DNA from: Curtobacterium sp. MCBA15_012
Lineage (GTDB): Bacteria; Actinomycetota; Actinomycetes; Actinomycetales; Microbacteriaceae
DNA length: 64,000 nucleotides
Direction: 5' to 3'
NCBI RefSeq assembly: GCF_001864935.2
Contig: NZ_CP126267.1
Span: forward strand, 1,302,001 to 1,366,000
Positions 16,436-30,586 of this stretch are shown here, one piece after another. Made by a program: the position numbers and the translations under genes. The notes below the pieces were generated by a model, which made no database searches, had not been told where the DNA came from, and saw nothing but the letters and a program-made list of their open reading frames with translations. Numbering within the stretch: the first letter of the stretch is position 1; every line of letters begins with the position of its first letter.

Positions 16436-16610
16436 GACCGACCGCGCGCCTCCGGACCGGCCGCGCGCCTCCGGTCCTGACCGCCGCCCGAACGGGACGC
16501 GACCACCTGTCGGCAGTGACCCGACCCGCCGAGCCGGCCCGCGCCTCCCGTCCGCTCCGCCGTCCACACGGCCATGCACCCCGCGCGACGGAGGCCTTGC
16601 GCGCCTCCCG
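16436..16610. repeat. half-elements of the GGAGGCGCG palindrome family
   Basis: At least four right-arm copies (GCGCGCCTCC or GCGCCTCCCG) occur at about 16444, 16463, 16541 and 16600 with no full left arms. The last one runs directly into TAAACT, a plausible -10 box just before rlmN, so repeat debris may form part of that promoter. Confidence 0.6.
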
Positions 16611-16622
16611 TAAACTGGAGTG

Positions 16623-17867
16623 ATGGCCACCGAGACCCGCACCCCGTTCGAAGAGCAGCGTTCTGCTCGTCCGCAGGTGCGGCCGCGCACCGAGGGCTGG
16701 ACCCAGGCGCAGGACTCCGAGGGCCGTCCCCTCCTGCAGTTCGCGTCGCCCAAGCGAGGCAAGCCGCCGGAGCACCTCGCCGACCTGACCGTCGAGGAGC
16801 GTGTGGCGAAGGTGCAGGAGCTCGGACTCCCCGGCTTCCGTGCCAAGCAGCTCTCGACGCACTACTTCACGCACCACACCTCCGACCCGGAGCGGATGAC
16901 CGACCTGCCGGCCGCACAGCGCGAGCAGCTCGTCGCCGGGATGCTGCCGCCCCTGCTCACCGAGACCCGACGGTTGGCGACGGACAAGGGCGACACGATC
17001 AAGTTCCTCTGGAAGCTGCACGACGGCGCCCTCGTCGAGTCGGTGCTCATGCGCTACCCCGGTCGCATCACCCTCTGCGTCTCGTCGCAGGCGGGCTGCG
17101 GCATGAACTGCCCGTTCTGCGCGACCGGCCAGCAGGGGCTCACCCGCAACATGTCCACCGCCGAGATCATCGAGCAGATCGTCCGGGCGAACGCGGCCAT
17201 CGCGGCCGGCGAACTCGGCGGCGACCCGCGCAAGGGCGGCAAGGACCGGGTGGACGCCGAGCGCGTCACGAACATCGTGTTCATGGGCATGGGGGAGCCG
17301 CTCGCGAACTACAAGCGCGTGATGGACGCCGTCCGCACGATGGTGGCGCCGCAGCCGCACGGCCTCGGCATGAGCGCCCGCGGCATCACGATCTCGACCG
17401 TGGGCCTGGTGCCGGCGATCAAGAAGCTCGCCGACGAGAACATCCCGATCACCTTCGCGCTCTCGTTGCACGCCCCGGACGACGAGCTCCGCGACGAGCT
17501 CATCCCGGTCAACTCGCGCTGGAAGGCCGACGAGGCGATCGACGCCGCGTACGAGTACTACGCCAAGACCGGCCGCCGGGTCTCGATCGAGTACGCGCTC
17601 ATCAAGGACATGAACGACCACGCCTGGCGTGCGGACCTGCTCGCCGACAAGCTCAACGCGCGCGGCAAGGGCTGGGTGCACGTGAACCCGATCCCGCTCA
17701 ACCCGACGCCGGGCTCGGTGTGGACCTCCTCCGAGCCGCACGTGCAGGACGAGTTCGTCCGTCGGCTCAACGCGGCCGGGGTCCCGACCACGCTGCGCGA
17801 CACCCGCGGCAAGGAGATCGACGGGGCGTGCGGGCAGCTGGCCGCCGCCGACGAGACGGACGTCTGA
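16623..17867 (+). CDS. rlmN: 23S rRNA (adenine(2503)-C(2))-methyltransferase
   Basis: The 414-residue radical-SAM enzyme carries the cluster motif CGMNCPFC (~159-166), followed by [10 protein letters not shown]. The glycine-rich SAM site is [14 protein letters not shown], and [10 protein letters not shown] and [15 protein letters not shown] (conserved Cys) complete the active site. It methylates C2 of A2503 in 23S rRNA and, in some species, tRNA A37. The ATG at 16623 or the GTG just before it may start translation; GGAG lies close upstream. It directly precedes the rRNA operon. Confidence 0.96.
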   Translation: MATETRTPFEEQRSARPQVRPRTEGWTQAQDSEGRPLLQFASPKRGKPPEHLADLTVEERVAKVQELGLPGFRAKQLSTHYFTHHTSDPERMTDLPAAQREQLVAGMLPPLLTETRRLATDKGDTIKFLWKLHDGALVESVLMRYPGRITLCVSSQAGCGMNCPFCATGQQGLTRNMSTAEIIEQIVRANAAIAAGELGGDPRKGGKDRVDAERVTNIVFMGMGEPLANYKRVMDAVRTMVAPQPHGLGMSARGITISTVGLVPAIKKLADENIPITFALSLHAPDDELRDELIPVNSRWKADEAIDAAYEYYAKTGRRVSIEYALIKDMNDHAWRADLLADKLNARGKGWVHVNPIPLNPTPGSVWTSSEPHVQDEFVRRLNAAGVPTTLRDTRGKEIDGACGQLAAADETDV

Positions 17868-17915
17868 GCAGACGCTCGTCCAGGACGATCGTCGATCGAC
17901 GCGTCCCGAGGAGCG

Positions 17916-17955
17916 GACGGGAGGCGCGGTGCGGGTTCGCACCGCGCCTCCCGTC
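17916..17955 (+). terminator. perfect palindrome after rlmN
   Basis: 18-bp perfect arms (17916-17933 and 17938-17955) enclose a GGTT loop; core GACGGGAGGCGCGGTGCG. It lies 48 bp after the rlmN stop and before the rRNA promoter region, so termination of rlmN transcription is likely. Confidence 0.75.
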
Positions 17956-18036
17956 GTCCCAGGGGAGCGCTGGTACCCCTGCTTCCCCGTGTTCCCGGGG
18001 AAGTCGGGGTACGACACGCCCGGGATGTCAGCGCTG

Positions 18037-18066
18037 TTGGCGGTGCTGTTCACCTCTGCGTAAAGT
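18037..18066 (+). promoter_or_regulatory. probable rRNA operon promoter
   Basis: TTGGCG (18037-18042) and TAAAGT (18061-18066) are separated by 18 bp, close to the SigA consensus, about 330 bp before the 16S start. Position and the long leader fit an rrn promoter; other promoters may exist in the leader. Confidence 0.5.
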
Positions 18067-18223
18067 AATCACTCGTTGCCGCTGAGGCGGAGAACGGAAC
18101 GGCCGGGACGGTCGCCAGGTCATCGACTTGGGGATCTCGTCCGCCACGGTTCTTCCCCGGGTAACGAGCCAGCTCCTTCGTGAAGCGCCCTGATGGGTGT
18201 GGAGTGTTGGGTGCGTCTGGTCC

Positions 18224-18244
18224 TTGAGAACTCAACAGCGTGCA
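18224..18244 (+). promoter_or_regulatory. rRNA leader antitermination/processing box
   Basis: The sequence TTGAGAACTCAACAGCGTGC in the leader resembles the boxA-associated element of actinobacterial rRNA operons. A related copy lies in the 16S-23S spacer at 20276-20300. Confidence 0.5.
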
Positions 18245-18392
18245 CATTGTCAATGCCAATTTATTGACCCCGTGCCTGGCTGGCCTTTTGGTTGGTCGGG
18301 TCGGAGACAATTCCTTTTGGATTGAAGATTGTCCAGTGGACAGTCGACAGTCAGTTTCAACTCGCTGACACTTCGGTGTTGGTTGTAATTTT

Positions 18393-23509
<5,117 letters not shown>

Positions 23510-23645
23510 CACAATTATTTCCCTACCCTTGTGGTGGGGGCTCGCGTCCACTTTGTGGTTCCCGACAGACGATCGGGAATCAAACTGAATACTTCAGCTG
23601 AACCAGCATGAAGGAACAGTGTTTGATCCGTTTCGGGTCGACAGT

Positions 23646-23762
23646 GTTCCGGTGGTCATAGCGAGAGGGAAACGCCCGGTCACATTCCGAACCCGGAAGC
23701 TAAGCCTCTCAGCGCCGATGGTACTGCAAGGGGGACCTTGTGGGAGAGTAGGACGCCGCCGG
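23646..23762 (+). rRNA. 5S ribosomal RNA
   Basis: Typical 5S sequence begins GTTCCGGTGGTCATAGCG and contains CGAACCCGGAAGCTAAG and GGGGGACCTTGTGGGAGAGT. Length about 117 nt. It follows the 23S gene by about 136 bp. Confidence 0.95.
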
Positions 23763-23786
23763 ACTCAACTTCACGTACGACCAGGG

Positions 23787-23814
23787 AACCCCTGACCATT
23801 CGGTCAGGGGTTTT
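23787..23814 (+). terminator. rho-independent terminator of the rRNA operon
   Basis: Stem CCCCTGACC (23789-23797) pairs with GGTCAGGGG (23802-23810) around an ATTC loop, with flanking AA/TT pairs and a run of four T. It lies 25 bp after the 5S gene. Confidence 0.92.
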
Positions 23815-23923
23815 CTGCATTCCAGGGCGCTTGGCCCGGACGGTTCCCTCTTGCGTTTCCCGGGCACGTGCCGGCGGCCGGGCGAATGCGTTTCTCGAGC
23901 ACATGCCAGTTCGGGGTGGCGTG

Positions 23924-23964
23924 GACGGGAGGAGCGTGGCGGGCCCGTCCCGCGCCTCCCGGCC
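23924..23964. repeat. imperfect GGAGGCGCG-family palindrome
   Basis: GGACGGGAGG (left) and GCGCCTCCCGGCC (right) form a degenerate member of the palindrome family in the gap between the rRNA operon and the convergent UvrA-like gene. Confidence 0.6.
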
Positions 23965-23981
23965 GGTGTTGATCGGGCCGG

Positions 23982-26402
23982 TCAGCCGCCCAGTTCGGCG
24001 CGCAGGTACGGTGCCGTGCGGCTGTCCGCCGACGCGGCGACCGCGGCCGGCGTGCCGGACGCGACCACACGACCACCGTCGTCGCCCCCGGCGGGACCCA
24101 TGTCGATGACGTGGTCCGCTCGGGCGACGACGCTCATGGTGTGCTCGACCACGACGACGGTGTTCCCGGCGTCGGTGAGTCGGGCGAGCTGCGCGGCGAG
24201 CAGCTCGACGTCGGCCGGGTGCAATCCGGTGGTGGGCTCGTCGAGCACATAGAGCGTGTGGCCCGACCGGGCGCGCTGGAGTTCCGTGGCGAGCTTGATG
24301 CGCTGGGCCTCGCCGCCGGACAGCTCCGGCGCGGGCTGTCCGAGACGCAGGTAGCCGAGGCCCACGCTGCGGAGGGCGTCGAGGGCGCGGGCGGCTGCGG
24401 GCACGGACGCGAGGGCATCGGCGGCCTGGTCGACGGTCATGCCGAGGACGTCGGCGATCGTCGCGCCGTTCCAGCGGACCTCGAGGGTCTCGTCGGTGTA
24501 CCGGGAGCCGTGGCACTCGGGGCACGGGGCCCAGCTGCCGGGGAGGAAGAGGAGCTCGACCGAGACGGAACCCTCGCCCTGGCAGACCGGGCAGCGGCCG
24601 CCCTCGACGTTGAACGAGAACCGCCCGGCCGACCAGCCGCGGGAGCGGGCCTCGTCGGTGGCCGCGAAGGCCTGGCGGACGGCGTCGAACAGGCCCGTGT
24701 AGGTCGCGAGGTTCGAGCGGGGGGTGCGGCCGATCGGCTTCTGGTCGACCTCGACGACGCGCGACACCGTCGGGTGCTGCGTCGCGACCGCGGGGAGGAC
24801 ACCGCCGACGAGCGAGGACTTGCCCGAGCCGGACACCCCCGTCACGGCGGTCATCACGCCGAGGGGCAGGTCGACGTCGAGGCTGCGGAGGTTGTGCCGT
24901 GTGATGCCGCGGAGCTCGAGCGTGCCGACCGGTTCGCGCGGCTCGTGCTGCACCGGGGTGGTCCGGGGGTGCAGGTACCGGCGGGTGACGCTCGCCTCGA
25001 CGTCCGCGAGTCCGTCCGGCGGCCCGCTGTACAGGACGGTGCCGCCGCCGGAGCCCGCACCGGGGCCGACGTCGACGATCCAGTCGGAGCGGCGGACGAT
25101 GCCCATGTCGTGCTCGACGACGAACACGCTGTTGCCGCTCGCGCGGAGGTCCTCGAGCACCTGGACGAGCGGCTCCGCGTCGGCGGGGTGCAGGCCCGCG
25201 CTCGGCTCGTCGAGGACGTACACGACACCGAACAGCCCGCTGCGGAGCTGCGTCGCGATGCGGAGGCGCTGCATCTCGCCGGGGGAGAGCGTCGGCGTCG
25301 CCCGGTCGAGGCCGAGGTACCCGAGCCCGAGGCCGGTGAGGACCTCGACGCGGGACAGCAGGTCCGCGGCGATCGACTTCGCCACCTCGGACCGCTCGCC
25401 CGAGGTCACGCGGGAGGTCGCCGCGACCGGGTCCGTGAGCTCCGCGGTGGGGCGGAGGACCTCGGCGACCTCGGTCAGCGGCAGGGCGTGGAACTCTGCG
25501 ATCGACAGCCCGCCGAACGTCACCGCGAGGGCCGCCCGGGTCAGGCCCGAGCCGCCGCAGAGCTGGCACGGCCCGGACTCGACGTACTGCATCGCCTTCT
25601 TGCGCTGCGCCTCGCTCTGCGAGTCGGCGAGGGTGTGCAGCGTGTACTGCCGGGCACTCCAGAACCGGCCCTTGTACGGCTTCGCCACCCGGTCGCGTTT
25701 CGGGTGCACCTGCACCACGGGCTGCTCCTCGGTGAAGAGGAGCCAGTCGCGGTCCTCTCGCGGCAGCTCGCGCCACGGCCGGTCGATGTCGTACCCGAGG
25801 ACCGCCGTCACGTCGCGGAGGTTCTTGCCCTGCCAAGCACCCGGCCACGCGGTGATCGCACCGTCCCGGATGCTCAGCGACGGGTCGTGCACGGCGGAGG
25901 CCTCGGTCACCTCGTGCGCCGTCCCGATGCCGTGGCAGCGCGGGCACGCCCCGACCGCGGTGTTCGGCGAGAACGAGTCGGAGTAGAGCTGCTCGGCGCC
26001 CTCCGGGTAGGAGCCGGCCCGCGAGAACAGCATGCGCGTCGAGTTGCTCAGGGTCGTCAGCGTGCCGACGGTGGACCGGGTGCTCGGGGCGCTGCGACGC
26101 TGCTGCAGCGCGACGGCCGGGGGCAGGCCCGTGATCTCGTCGACGTGCGGGGTGCTGCCCTGCGCGATGAGCCGGCGGGCGTACGGGGCGACGGACTCCA
26201 GGAAGCGGCGCTGCGCCTCGGCGAAGACCGTGCCGAACGCGAGGCTCGACTTGCCCGAGCCGGACACCCCGGTGAAGGCGACGATGCGGTCGCGGGGGAT
26301 GTCCACGTCGACGTCGCGGAGGTTGTGCTCGCGGGCGCCGCGGACGCGGATGAAGCCGTCGGGTGCGGGGGTCGTGTCGGTCTCGTGGTGCGGGGCGGGC
26401 AT
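23982..26402 (-). CDS. UvrA-like ABC protein (UvrA2 type)
   Basis: The 806-residue protein has two ABC ATPase halves. The first has Walker A GVSGSGKSS (~44-52), signature LSPGEMQRL and Walker B YVLDEPSAGLHPAD; the second has GVSGSGKSSLVGG, LSGGEAQRIK and YVLDEPTTGLHPAD. UvrA-type zinc modules CPRCHG, CQLCGG, CPVCQG and CPECHG are present. It is about 150 residues shorter than housekeeping UvrA and lacks most of the UvrB-interaction region, so it fits the UvrA2/drug-resistance branch that binds DNA damage or DNA-bound drugs rather than core excision repair. The minus-strand gene converges on the rRNA operon. Confidence 0.88.
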   Translation of the reverse strand: MPAPHHETDTTPAPDGFIRVRGAREHNLRDVDVDIPRDRIVAFTGVSGSGKSSLAFGTVFAEAQRRFLESVAPYARRLIAQGSTPHVDEITGLPPAVALQQRRSAPSTRSTVGTLTTLSNSTRMLFSRAGSYPEGAEQLYSDSFSPNTAVGACPRCHGIGTAHEVTEASAVHDPSLSIRDGAITAWPGAWQGKNLRDVTAVLGYDIDRPWRELPREDRDWLLFTEEQPVVQVHPKRDRVAKPYKGRFWSARQYTLHTLADSQSEAQRKKAMQYVESGPCQLCGGSGLTRAALAVTFGGLSIAEFHALPLTEVAEVLRPTAELTDPVAATSRVTSGERSEVAKSIAADLLSRVEVLTGLGLGYLGLDRATPTLSPGEMQRLRIATQLRSGLFGVVYVLDEPSAGLHPADAEPLVQVLEDLRASGNSVFVVEHDMGIVRRSDWIVDVGPGAGSGGGTVLYSGPPDGLADVEASVTRRYLHPRTTPVQHEPREPVGTLELRGITRHNLRSLDVDLPLGVMTAVTGVSGSGKSSLVGGVLPAVATQHPTVSRVVEVDQKPIGRTPRSNLATYTGLFDAVRQAFAATDEARSRGWSAGRFSFNVEGGRCPVCQGEGSVSVELLFLPGSWAPCPECHGSRYTDETLEVRWNGATIADVLGMTVDQAADALASVPAAARALDALRSVGLGYLRLGQPAPELSGGEAQRIKLATELQRARSGHTLYVLDEPTTGLHPADVELLAAQLARLTDAGNTVVVVEHTMSVVARADHVIDMGPAGGDDGGRVVASGTPAAVAASADSRTAPYLRAELGG

Positions 26403-26480
26403 TCGTTCGACTGTAGGCGCGGTGGCTGGGCGGCGTTCTGTCGTGGGCGCGGCGGGGCCGCGGGCGCGGCGCCGCCTGCG

Positions 26481-26633
26481 GTCGGGAGGCGCGTGGCGGG
26501 GGTGCGGCGTGCCTCCCGTCCGGTGGGTGTCGGTCGGGAGGCGCGTGGCGGGGGTGCGGTGCGCCTCCCGTCCGGTGGGTGTCGGTCGGGAGGCGCGTGG
26601 CGGGGGTGCGGTGCGCCTCCTGTCCGGTGGGGC
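26481..26633. repeat. three tandem 52-bp copies of the palindrome element
   Basis: GTCGGGAGGCGCGTGGCGGG starts at 26481, 26533 and 26585, exactly 52 bp apart, each followed by GTGCG...GCCTCC. The units are nearly identical, so this is a recent tandem amplification of the dispersed palindrome. It lies between the UvrA-like and Excalibur genes. Confidence 0.9.
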
Positions 26634-27149
26634 TCAGTCCTCGCAGCCGACCCCGTCGCCGTCCCGGTCGAGCTTGCGGGAGTAGCCGGGCTCACCGGCG
26701 CGGATGGGGGCCGCTCCCGCGGCGCGCACCGCGTCGCAGTTCGCGTAGAACGCCGACGCGGGTGCGGCTGCCGCCGGCGCCGCTGCCGCCTGGGCTGCTG
26801 CTGCGGCGGCCTGGGCGTCGGCGGCGGCCTTGGCGTCCGCTGCGGCCTTGGCGTCGGCCGCGGCCTTCGCCGCGGCTTCTGCGGCTGCGCGTTGCGCGGC
26901 CTCCTCTGCTGCGCGCTTGGCAGCGGCGTCCGCAGCGACCTTCGCGGCCTCCGCTGCCGCGGCCTGTTCGGCGGCCGCCTTCGCCGCGGCCGCGCTGGCG
27001 GTGGAGGTCGGGCTGGAGCTCGACGCGGCTGCGACGAACGCCGCGGCGTCCTCCGAGGAGCCGGCGCTGCATGCGCTCAGGGAGAGGGCGAGGGTGAGTG
27101 CGCCGGCGGCGGCCCAGGCGATGCCGAGGCGCTTCGAGGTGCGGGTCAT
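26634..27149 (-). CDS. Excalibur-domain lipoprotein with Ala-rich stalk
   Basis: The 171-residue protein has a lipoprotein signal (LSLSACSAG, Cys27), a long Ala/Lys/Glu-rich stalk (~50-132) likely to form a helix or coiled coil, and a C-terminal Excalibur calcium-binding domain: FYANCDAVRAAGAAPI and LDRDGDGVGCE, with the conserved DxDxDG loop and two Cys. It should sit outside the membrane with the Excalibur domain projected on the stalk. The start MTRTSKRL is chosen because it gives a normal signal peptide. Confidence 0.85.
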   Translation of the reverse strand: MTRTSKRLGIAWAAAGALTLALSLSACSAGSSEDAAAFVAAASSSSPTSTASAAAAKAAAEQAAAAEAAKVAADAAAKRAAEEAAQRAAAEAAAKAAADAKAAADAKAAADAQAAAAAAQAAAAPAAAAPASAFYANCDAVRAAGAAPIRAGEPGYSRKLDRDGDGVGCED

Positions 27150-27331
27150 CGGTGACTCCAGAAGGTGAGGGAACCGCAATCATCTCCCGGGGTGGGCGCT
27201 CAGCAGCACTCCCCAGAGCGGGGGTGCGTCGCGCCTCCCGTTCTCGTACGGGTGCGCGAGCGACCTCGGGGCGGGGATCGGTGGTCGTCGGTAGGGTCGT
27301 GCCGGGGGAACACGATCGGCGAGGGGGACGC

Positions 27332-28249
27332 ATGAGCGACGACGAGCACGTGCGGCAACGCGGCGGGCACCGGAAGCACGGCGGCGGATGGATCGCCGGC
27401 AGCATCGTGGCGATCGTGGTGGGCTGGTACCTCGCGCTCGCGTCGGTCCTGTCGACGGCGGGCCCGTGGTCGAGCCGCTGGCCGGACGCCGGGATGCTCA
27501 TCGCGTACCTGATCGCCGCGGCGCTCGGCTTCGGGGTGCCGCTCTGGGGCTTCACCAGCCTGCGGCGCGAGGGCACGGTCGACCCGAGCGTGAGCATGGT
27601 CGGCCCGACGGTCTGCCTGCTCGTGCTGTCGCTCGGCGGCGTGACGCTCCTGCCGTTGCCGCTGGTCCAGGGGTCGCACATGGTGTCCGACGCCGTCGAA
27701 CGGGCGCAGCCGCCGACCGCTCGTGAGACCGCGCGGACGGTGCCGCAGGCGCAGGAGGAACTCGCAGCCCTCGGTGACCGCGTCGTCGTGGCGATGGGCG
27801 GCGACCCCGCCGCTCCGGCAGCCGAGACGGAGACGGACTCGTGCCGCCTCGGGAACCAGGCTCCCGGGACGATGGTGCGGTACTCGTGGTGGCGGGGGAC
27901 CGCCGATGACGGTCCGGCCGCCGGTGCCGCGCCCGAGGGCGCTGCGGCACCTGCCGAGCCGACGCCCTCGCCGTCCGCGACGGTGTCGGACGCGGAGGGT
28001 GTGCGGATGAGTGCGCCCGCGGTCGAGCTGCTGCAGGACGAGGGGTACCACGTGTACCAGCGGTACGACGGGGGAGGCGGCCGCCTGACCACCGACGCGT
28101 GGAGGGGGAGCGCGACCGTCGGGCAGCGTGGAGAGAGCCTGCTGTTGGAGAGCGGGTGCCTGGTCGATCCGGACGCGGTGGACGAGGACCAGGACCGTGC
28201 GTCAGGCGTTGAGCCTCGGGCGCACGGGAAGGACGAGGGGGATTCGTGA
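27332..28249 (+). CDS. membrane protein of unknown function (first of tandem pair)
   Basis: The 305-residue protein has about three membrane helices in the first 115 residues and then a soluble extracytoplasmic domain with a Pro/Ala linker (~195-225). It shares a layout with the next gene: a DPSVSMVGP segment in the membrane part, ERAQPPTARETART just after it, and a Cys in ETDSCRLGN matching one in the paralogue. GGCGAGGGGGACGC precedes the ATG. Function unknown. Confidence 0.7.
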   Translation: MSDDEHVRQRGGHRKHGGGWIAGSIVAIVVGWYLALASVLSTAGPWSSRWPDAGMLIAYLIAAALGFGVPLWGFTSLRREGTVDPSVSMVGPTVCLLVLSLGGVTLLPLPLVQGSHMVSDAVERAQPPTARETARTVPQAQEELAALGDRVVVAMGGDPAAPAAETETDSCRLGNQAPGTMVRYSWWRGTADDGPAAGAAPEGAAAPAEPTPSPSATVSDAEGVRMSAPAVELLQDEGYHVYQRYDGGGGRLTTDAWRGSATVGQRGESLLLESGCLVDPDAVDEDQDRASGVEPRAHGKDEGDS

Positions 28250-29091
28250 TGGACGACACCGCGTGGTCGCCACCGAGGCGGCGGAACGGCATCTGGTGGA
28301 TCGTGGCGAGCGGGCTGCTCCTGCCCGCGGGGTGGATCGCGTGGCTGCTCGTCGCGCTCGCCGGGTACAGCGGAGCGGGGAACTCCACACACTCGCTCTC
28401 GACGCAGACGACGGGGAGCATCGTCGTCACCGTCGTGTGTGCCGGAGTGCCGCTGACCGGCGTCGTGCTGCTGCTGGTGCAGCGACGGCGGGACCCGTCG
28501 GTGACGCTGGTCGGGCCGGTGGCGTGCGCGGTGTTCGCGGTCGTCGCGGCCGTGTCGCTCGGCTACCCGACCGTGGAGGTCGCGAAGCACTGGACGGCGG
28601 ATGCGGAGCGACGGGCGCAACCCCTGACCGCGCTCGAGACGAGCAGGACGCAGGCACAGGCCGAGCGGGACCTCGCCGAGCTGGGCGAGCGTGCCGTGCG
28701 GGCACTGGGCGAGGACCCCGGCGCGGGTGAGGTCGGGCTGTTCTCGCGCGGGTGCCCGCTGTCGAACCTCGAGCGGGGCACCGAGTACACGTGGAGGTGG
28801 TCGTCGCCCGGCGAGCGCGAGGGCGAGGACGAGCCGGGGACCGAGGCGGACCGCACTGCCGATCTGCTGCCGCAGGACGAGGCCGAACGGCGCCTCGCGG
28901 CGGTCCGCGAGGTCTTCCGCGGTGCCGGGCTCCGTGATGTGGACCCGCTCGGCTGGGACGCCCGGGCGGTCGGCGACGACTGGCTCGCGGAGGGGAACGC
29001 GGGTGTGAGCCGGACCACCGGCGACGTGGTGATCCAGACGACCTGCTTCGCCGGCGGTCCGGGGGACGGGTACGACGACGATGACGGATGA
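28246..29091 (+). CDS. membrane protein of unknown function (second of tandem pair)
   Basis: The 281-residue protein starts at GTG 28246 or ATG 28249 and overlaps the stop of the preceding paralogue. It repeats that protein's layout: membrane helices in the first ~110 residues, DPSVTLVGP, ERRAQPLTALETSRT, and then an extracytoplasmic domain with Cys residues (SRGCPLSN, IQTTCFAGG). The two genes look like an old tandem duplication. No function can be assigned. Confidence 0.7.
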   Translation: MMDDTAWSPPRRRNGIWWIVASGLLLPAGWIAWLLVALAGYSGAGNSTHSLSTQTTGSIVVTVVCAGVPLTGVVLLLVQRRRDPSVTLVGPVACAVFAVVAAVSLGYPTVEVAKHWTADAERRAQPLTALETSRTQAQAERDLAELGERAVRALGEDPGAGEVGLFSRGCPLSNLERGTEYTWRWSSPGEREGEDEPGTEADRTADLLPQDEAERRLAAVREVFRGAGLRDVDPLGWDARAVGDDWLAEGNAGVSRTTGDVVIQTTCFAGGPGDGYDDDDG

Positions 29092-29389
29092 GCCGGACGC
29101 CACCGCGGGCGCTCGTCGCCGGGCACCCGCCGGCGTGTGGGGCGCCTTCGTGGTGGCCGCCGGGTGCACCGTGTACGAACTCCTCGCCGGTGCGCTCGTG
29201 GAGTGGACCGGGCTCGGCTTCGTACCGCTGCTCTTCGTGCCGCCGCTGTACCTCACGGCGATCCTGCTGCTGATCTGGGTCGGACAGCAGGGGATCCCGG
29301 TGGTGCGGACGTTGGCGGTCGTCCTGGGGATCGTGCTCGCTGCGTCATTGCCGGTCGCAGTCGTCGTCGCGCTGCGGACGTGGAACTGA
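29081..29389 (+). CDS. small multi-span membrane protein
   Basis: The 102-residue protein has about three hydrophobic helices (~18-38, 45-66, 76-97) and overlaps the previous gene by 11 bp, making a three-gene cluster. No family recognised. Confidence 0.65.
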   Translation: MTDEPDATAGARRRAPAGVWGAFVVAAGCTVYELLAGALVEWTGLGFVPLLFVPPLYLTAILLLIWVGQQGIPVVRTLAVVLGIVLAASLPVAVVVALRTWN

Positions 29390-29453
29390 CCACGGTGTTC
29401 GCTCCTGCAACGTCCGCTGAGTCCGCTCCGTCGCCGGCGCGTAGACCGGGAGC

Positions 29454-30383
29454 ATGAAGGTCGTCGGAGTCGCAACGTTCGGAGGGCCCGGAGCCCTCGC
29501 CGTCCACGAAGTGCCGGAGCCGCACGCCGGCCACGGCACCGTCCGGATCCGGGTGCAGGCGTTCGCCGTGAACCCCACCGACACGGGGGTGCGCGAAGGA
29601 CAGCGCCCGACCGACACCGAGCCGCCGTACGTGCCCGGGATGGACGCCGCCGGGGTGATCGACGAGGTCGGGCCCGACGTGTCCGACTGGCAGGTCGGCG
29701 ACGAGGTCATGGCGATGGCCCTCCCGCTCACCGAGCACGGCGGCGCCTACGTCGAGCACCTCGTCGCGCCCGTCGGGTCCTTCACGCGGACCCCCGCCGG
29801 CACGTCGATCGAGGAGGCCGCCACCGTCCCGATGAACGGGCTGACCGCGCTGCAGATCCTCGCACGCTCGGGACTCCGTGCGGGCGACACCCTCGCGGTC
29901 ACCGGTGCCGCCGGGCTGCTCGGGAACTACGTCGTGCAGCTCGCGAAGCAGCGCGGCATCACGGTCATCGCGGACGCCGCACCGAAGGACGAGGAGCTCG
30001 TCCGCTCCCTCGGCCCCGACCACGTCGTCCCGCGCGGCGACGGGTTCGCCGCAGCCGTCCGAGGCCTCGTGCCGGACGGGGTCGACGCGCTCGCCGACGC
30101 CGCGGTGCAGCGTGAGGAGGTCGTCGAGGCCGTGCGCGACGGTGGCTTCTTCGCCGACGTGCGGGGCTGGGAGGGCAACGGCGCTCGCGGCATCCGGTTC
30201 GAGCGGATCATGGTGTTCGAGGAGTACACGTCGTTCGACCTGCTCGAGGAGCTCCGGCAGGCGGTGGAGGACGGGATCCTCACACCGCGGGTCGCGGAGG
30301 TGCTGCCCGCCTCGCGGGCGGGGGAGGCGCACGAGCGCCTGGCCGCCGGTGGGACGCGCGGGCGGTTCGTGCTCACCTGGTGA
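29454..30383 (+). CDS. zinc-independent NADP-dependent alcohol dehydrogenase/quinone oxidoreductase
   Basis: The 309-residue protein is an MDR-superfamily reductase: a GroES-like N-terminal half (VNPTDTGVREGQ, YVPGMDAAGVIDEVG) and a Rossmann half with VTGAAGLLGNYVVQLAK. The zinc-ligand Cys residues of true alcohol dehydrogenases are absent, as in quinone oxidoreductases. It likely reduces quinones or enones with NADPH in the cytosol. It is followed by a perfect palindromic terminator. Confidence 0.9.
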   Translation: MKVVGVATFGGPGALAVHEVPEPHAGHGTVRIRVQAFAVNPTDTGVREGQRPTDTEPPYVPGMDAAGVIDEVGPDVSDWQVGDEVMAMALPLTEHGGAYVEHLVAPVGSFTRTPAGTSIEEAATVPMNGLTALQILARSGLRAGDTLAVTGAAGLLGNYVVQLAKQRGITVIADAAPKDEELVRSLGPDHVVPRGDGFAAAVRGLVPDGVDALADAAVQREEVVEAVRDGGFFADVRGWEGNGARGIRFERIMVFEEYTSFDLLEELRQAVEDGILTPRVAEVLPASRAGEAHERLAAGGTRGRFVLTW

Positions 30384-30408
30384 GGGCGGGTCACGGTCGC
30401 GACCGTGT

Positions 30409-30456
30409 GACGGACGGGAGGCGCGGTGCCAGCTGGCACCGCGCCTCCCGTCCGTC
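30409..30456 (+). terminator. perfect 24-bp palindrome after the oxidoreductase gene
   Basis: Arms 30409-30432 and 30433-30456 are perfectly complementary without a loop; core GACGGGAGGCGCGGTGCCAG. The core is identical to that at 7138-7183, 23 kb away. It lies 26 bp after a stop codon. Confidence 0.75.
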
Positions 30457-30465
30457 CCTGGGGCG

Positions 30466-30490
30466 CATCGCGTCGCGTCGCGTCGCGTCA
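30466..30490. repeat. CGTCG pentanucleotide repeat
   Basis: Four to five CGTCG/CGTCA pentamers follow directly after the palindrome, in non-coding sequence between two convergent genes. Confidence 0.75.
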
Positions 30491-30586
30491 CTTCGCGTTG
30501 CCGCCTTGCGGAGCGCGCCCGTCCGTCCCGGTGTCACGCCCCGACGCTGCGTGTTGCCGCCCGACGGGGCGGGCCCGGCCGCGCCC

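Noticed and set aside
12660..18053. A very long open frame on the minus strand (about 1800 codons).
   Set aside because: It runs opposite the AraC, hydrolase, NlpC/P60 and rlmN genes, which have recognisable domains. Its protein is Arg/Gly/Asp-rich without domains, as expected from high-GC antisense frames.
24111..27155. A ~1000-codon plus-strand frame opposite the UvrA-like gene.
   Set aside because: No domain content; the minus strand holds Walker, signature and zinc motifs in order.
26692..29475. A ~930-codon minus-strand frame opposite the tandem membrane genes.
   Set aside because: No recognisable domain and codon bias follows the plus-strand genes.
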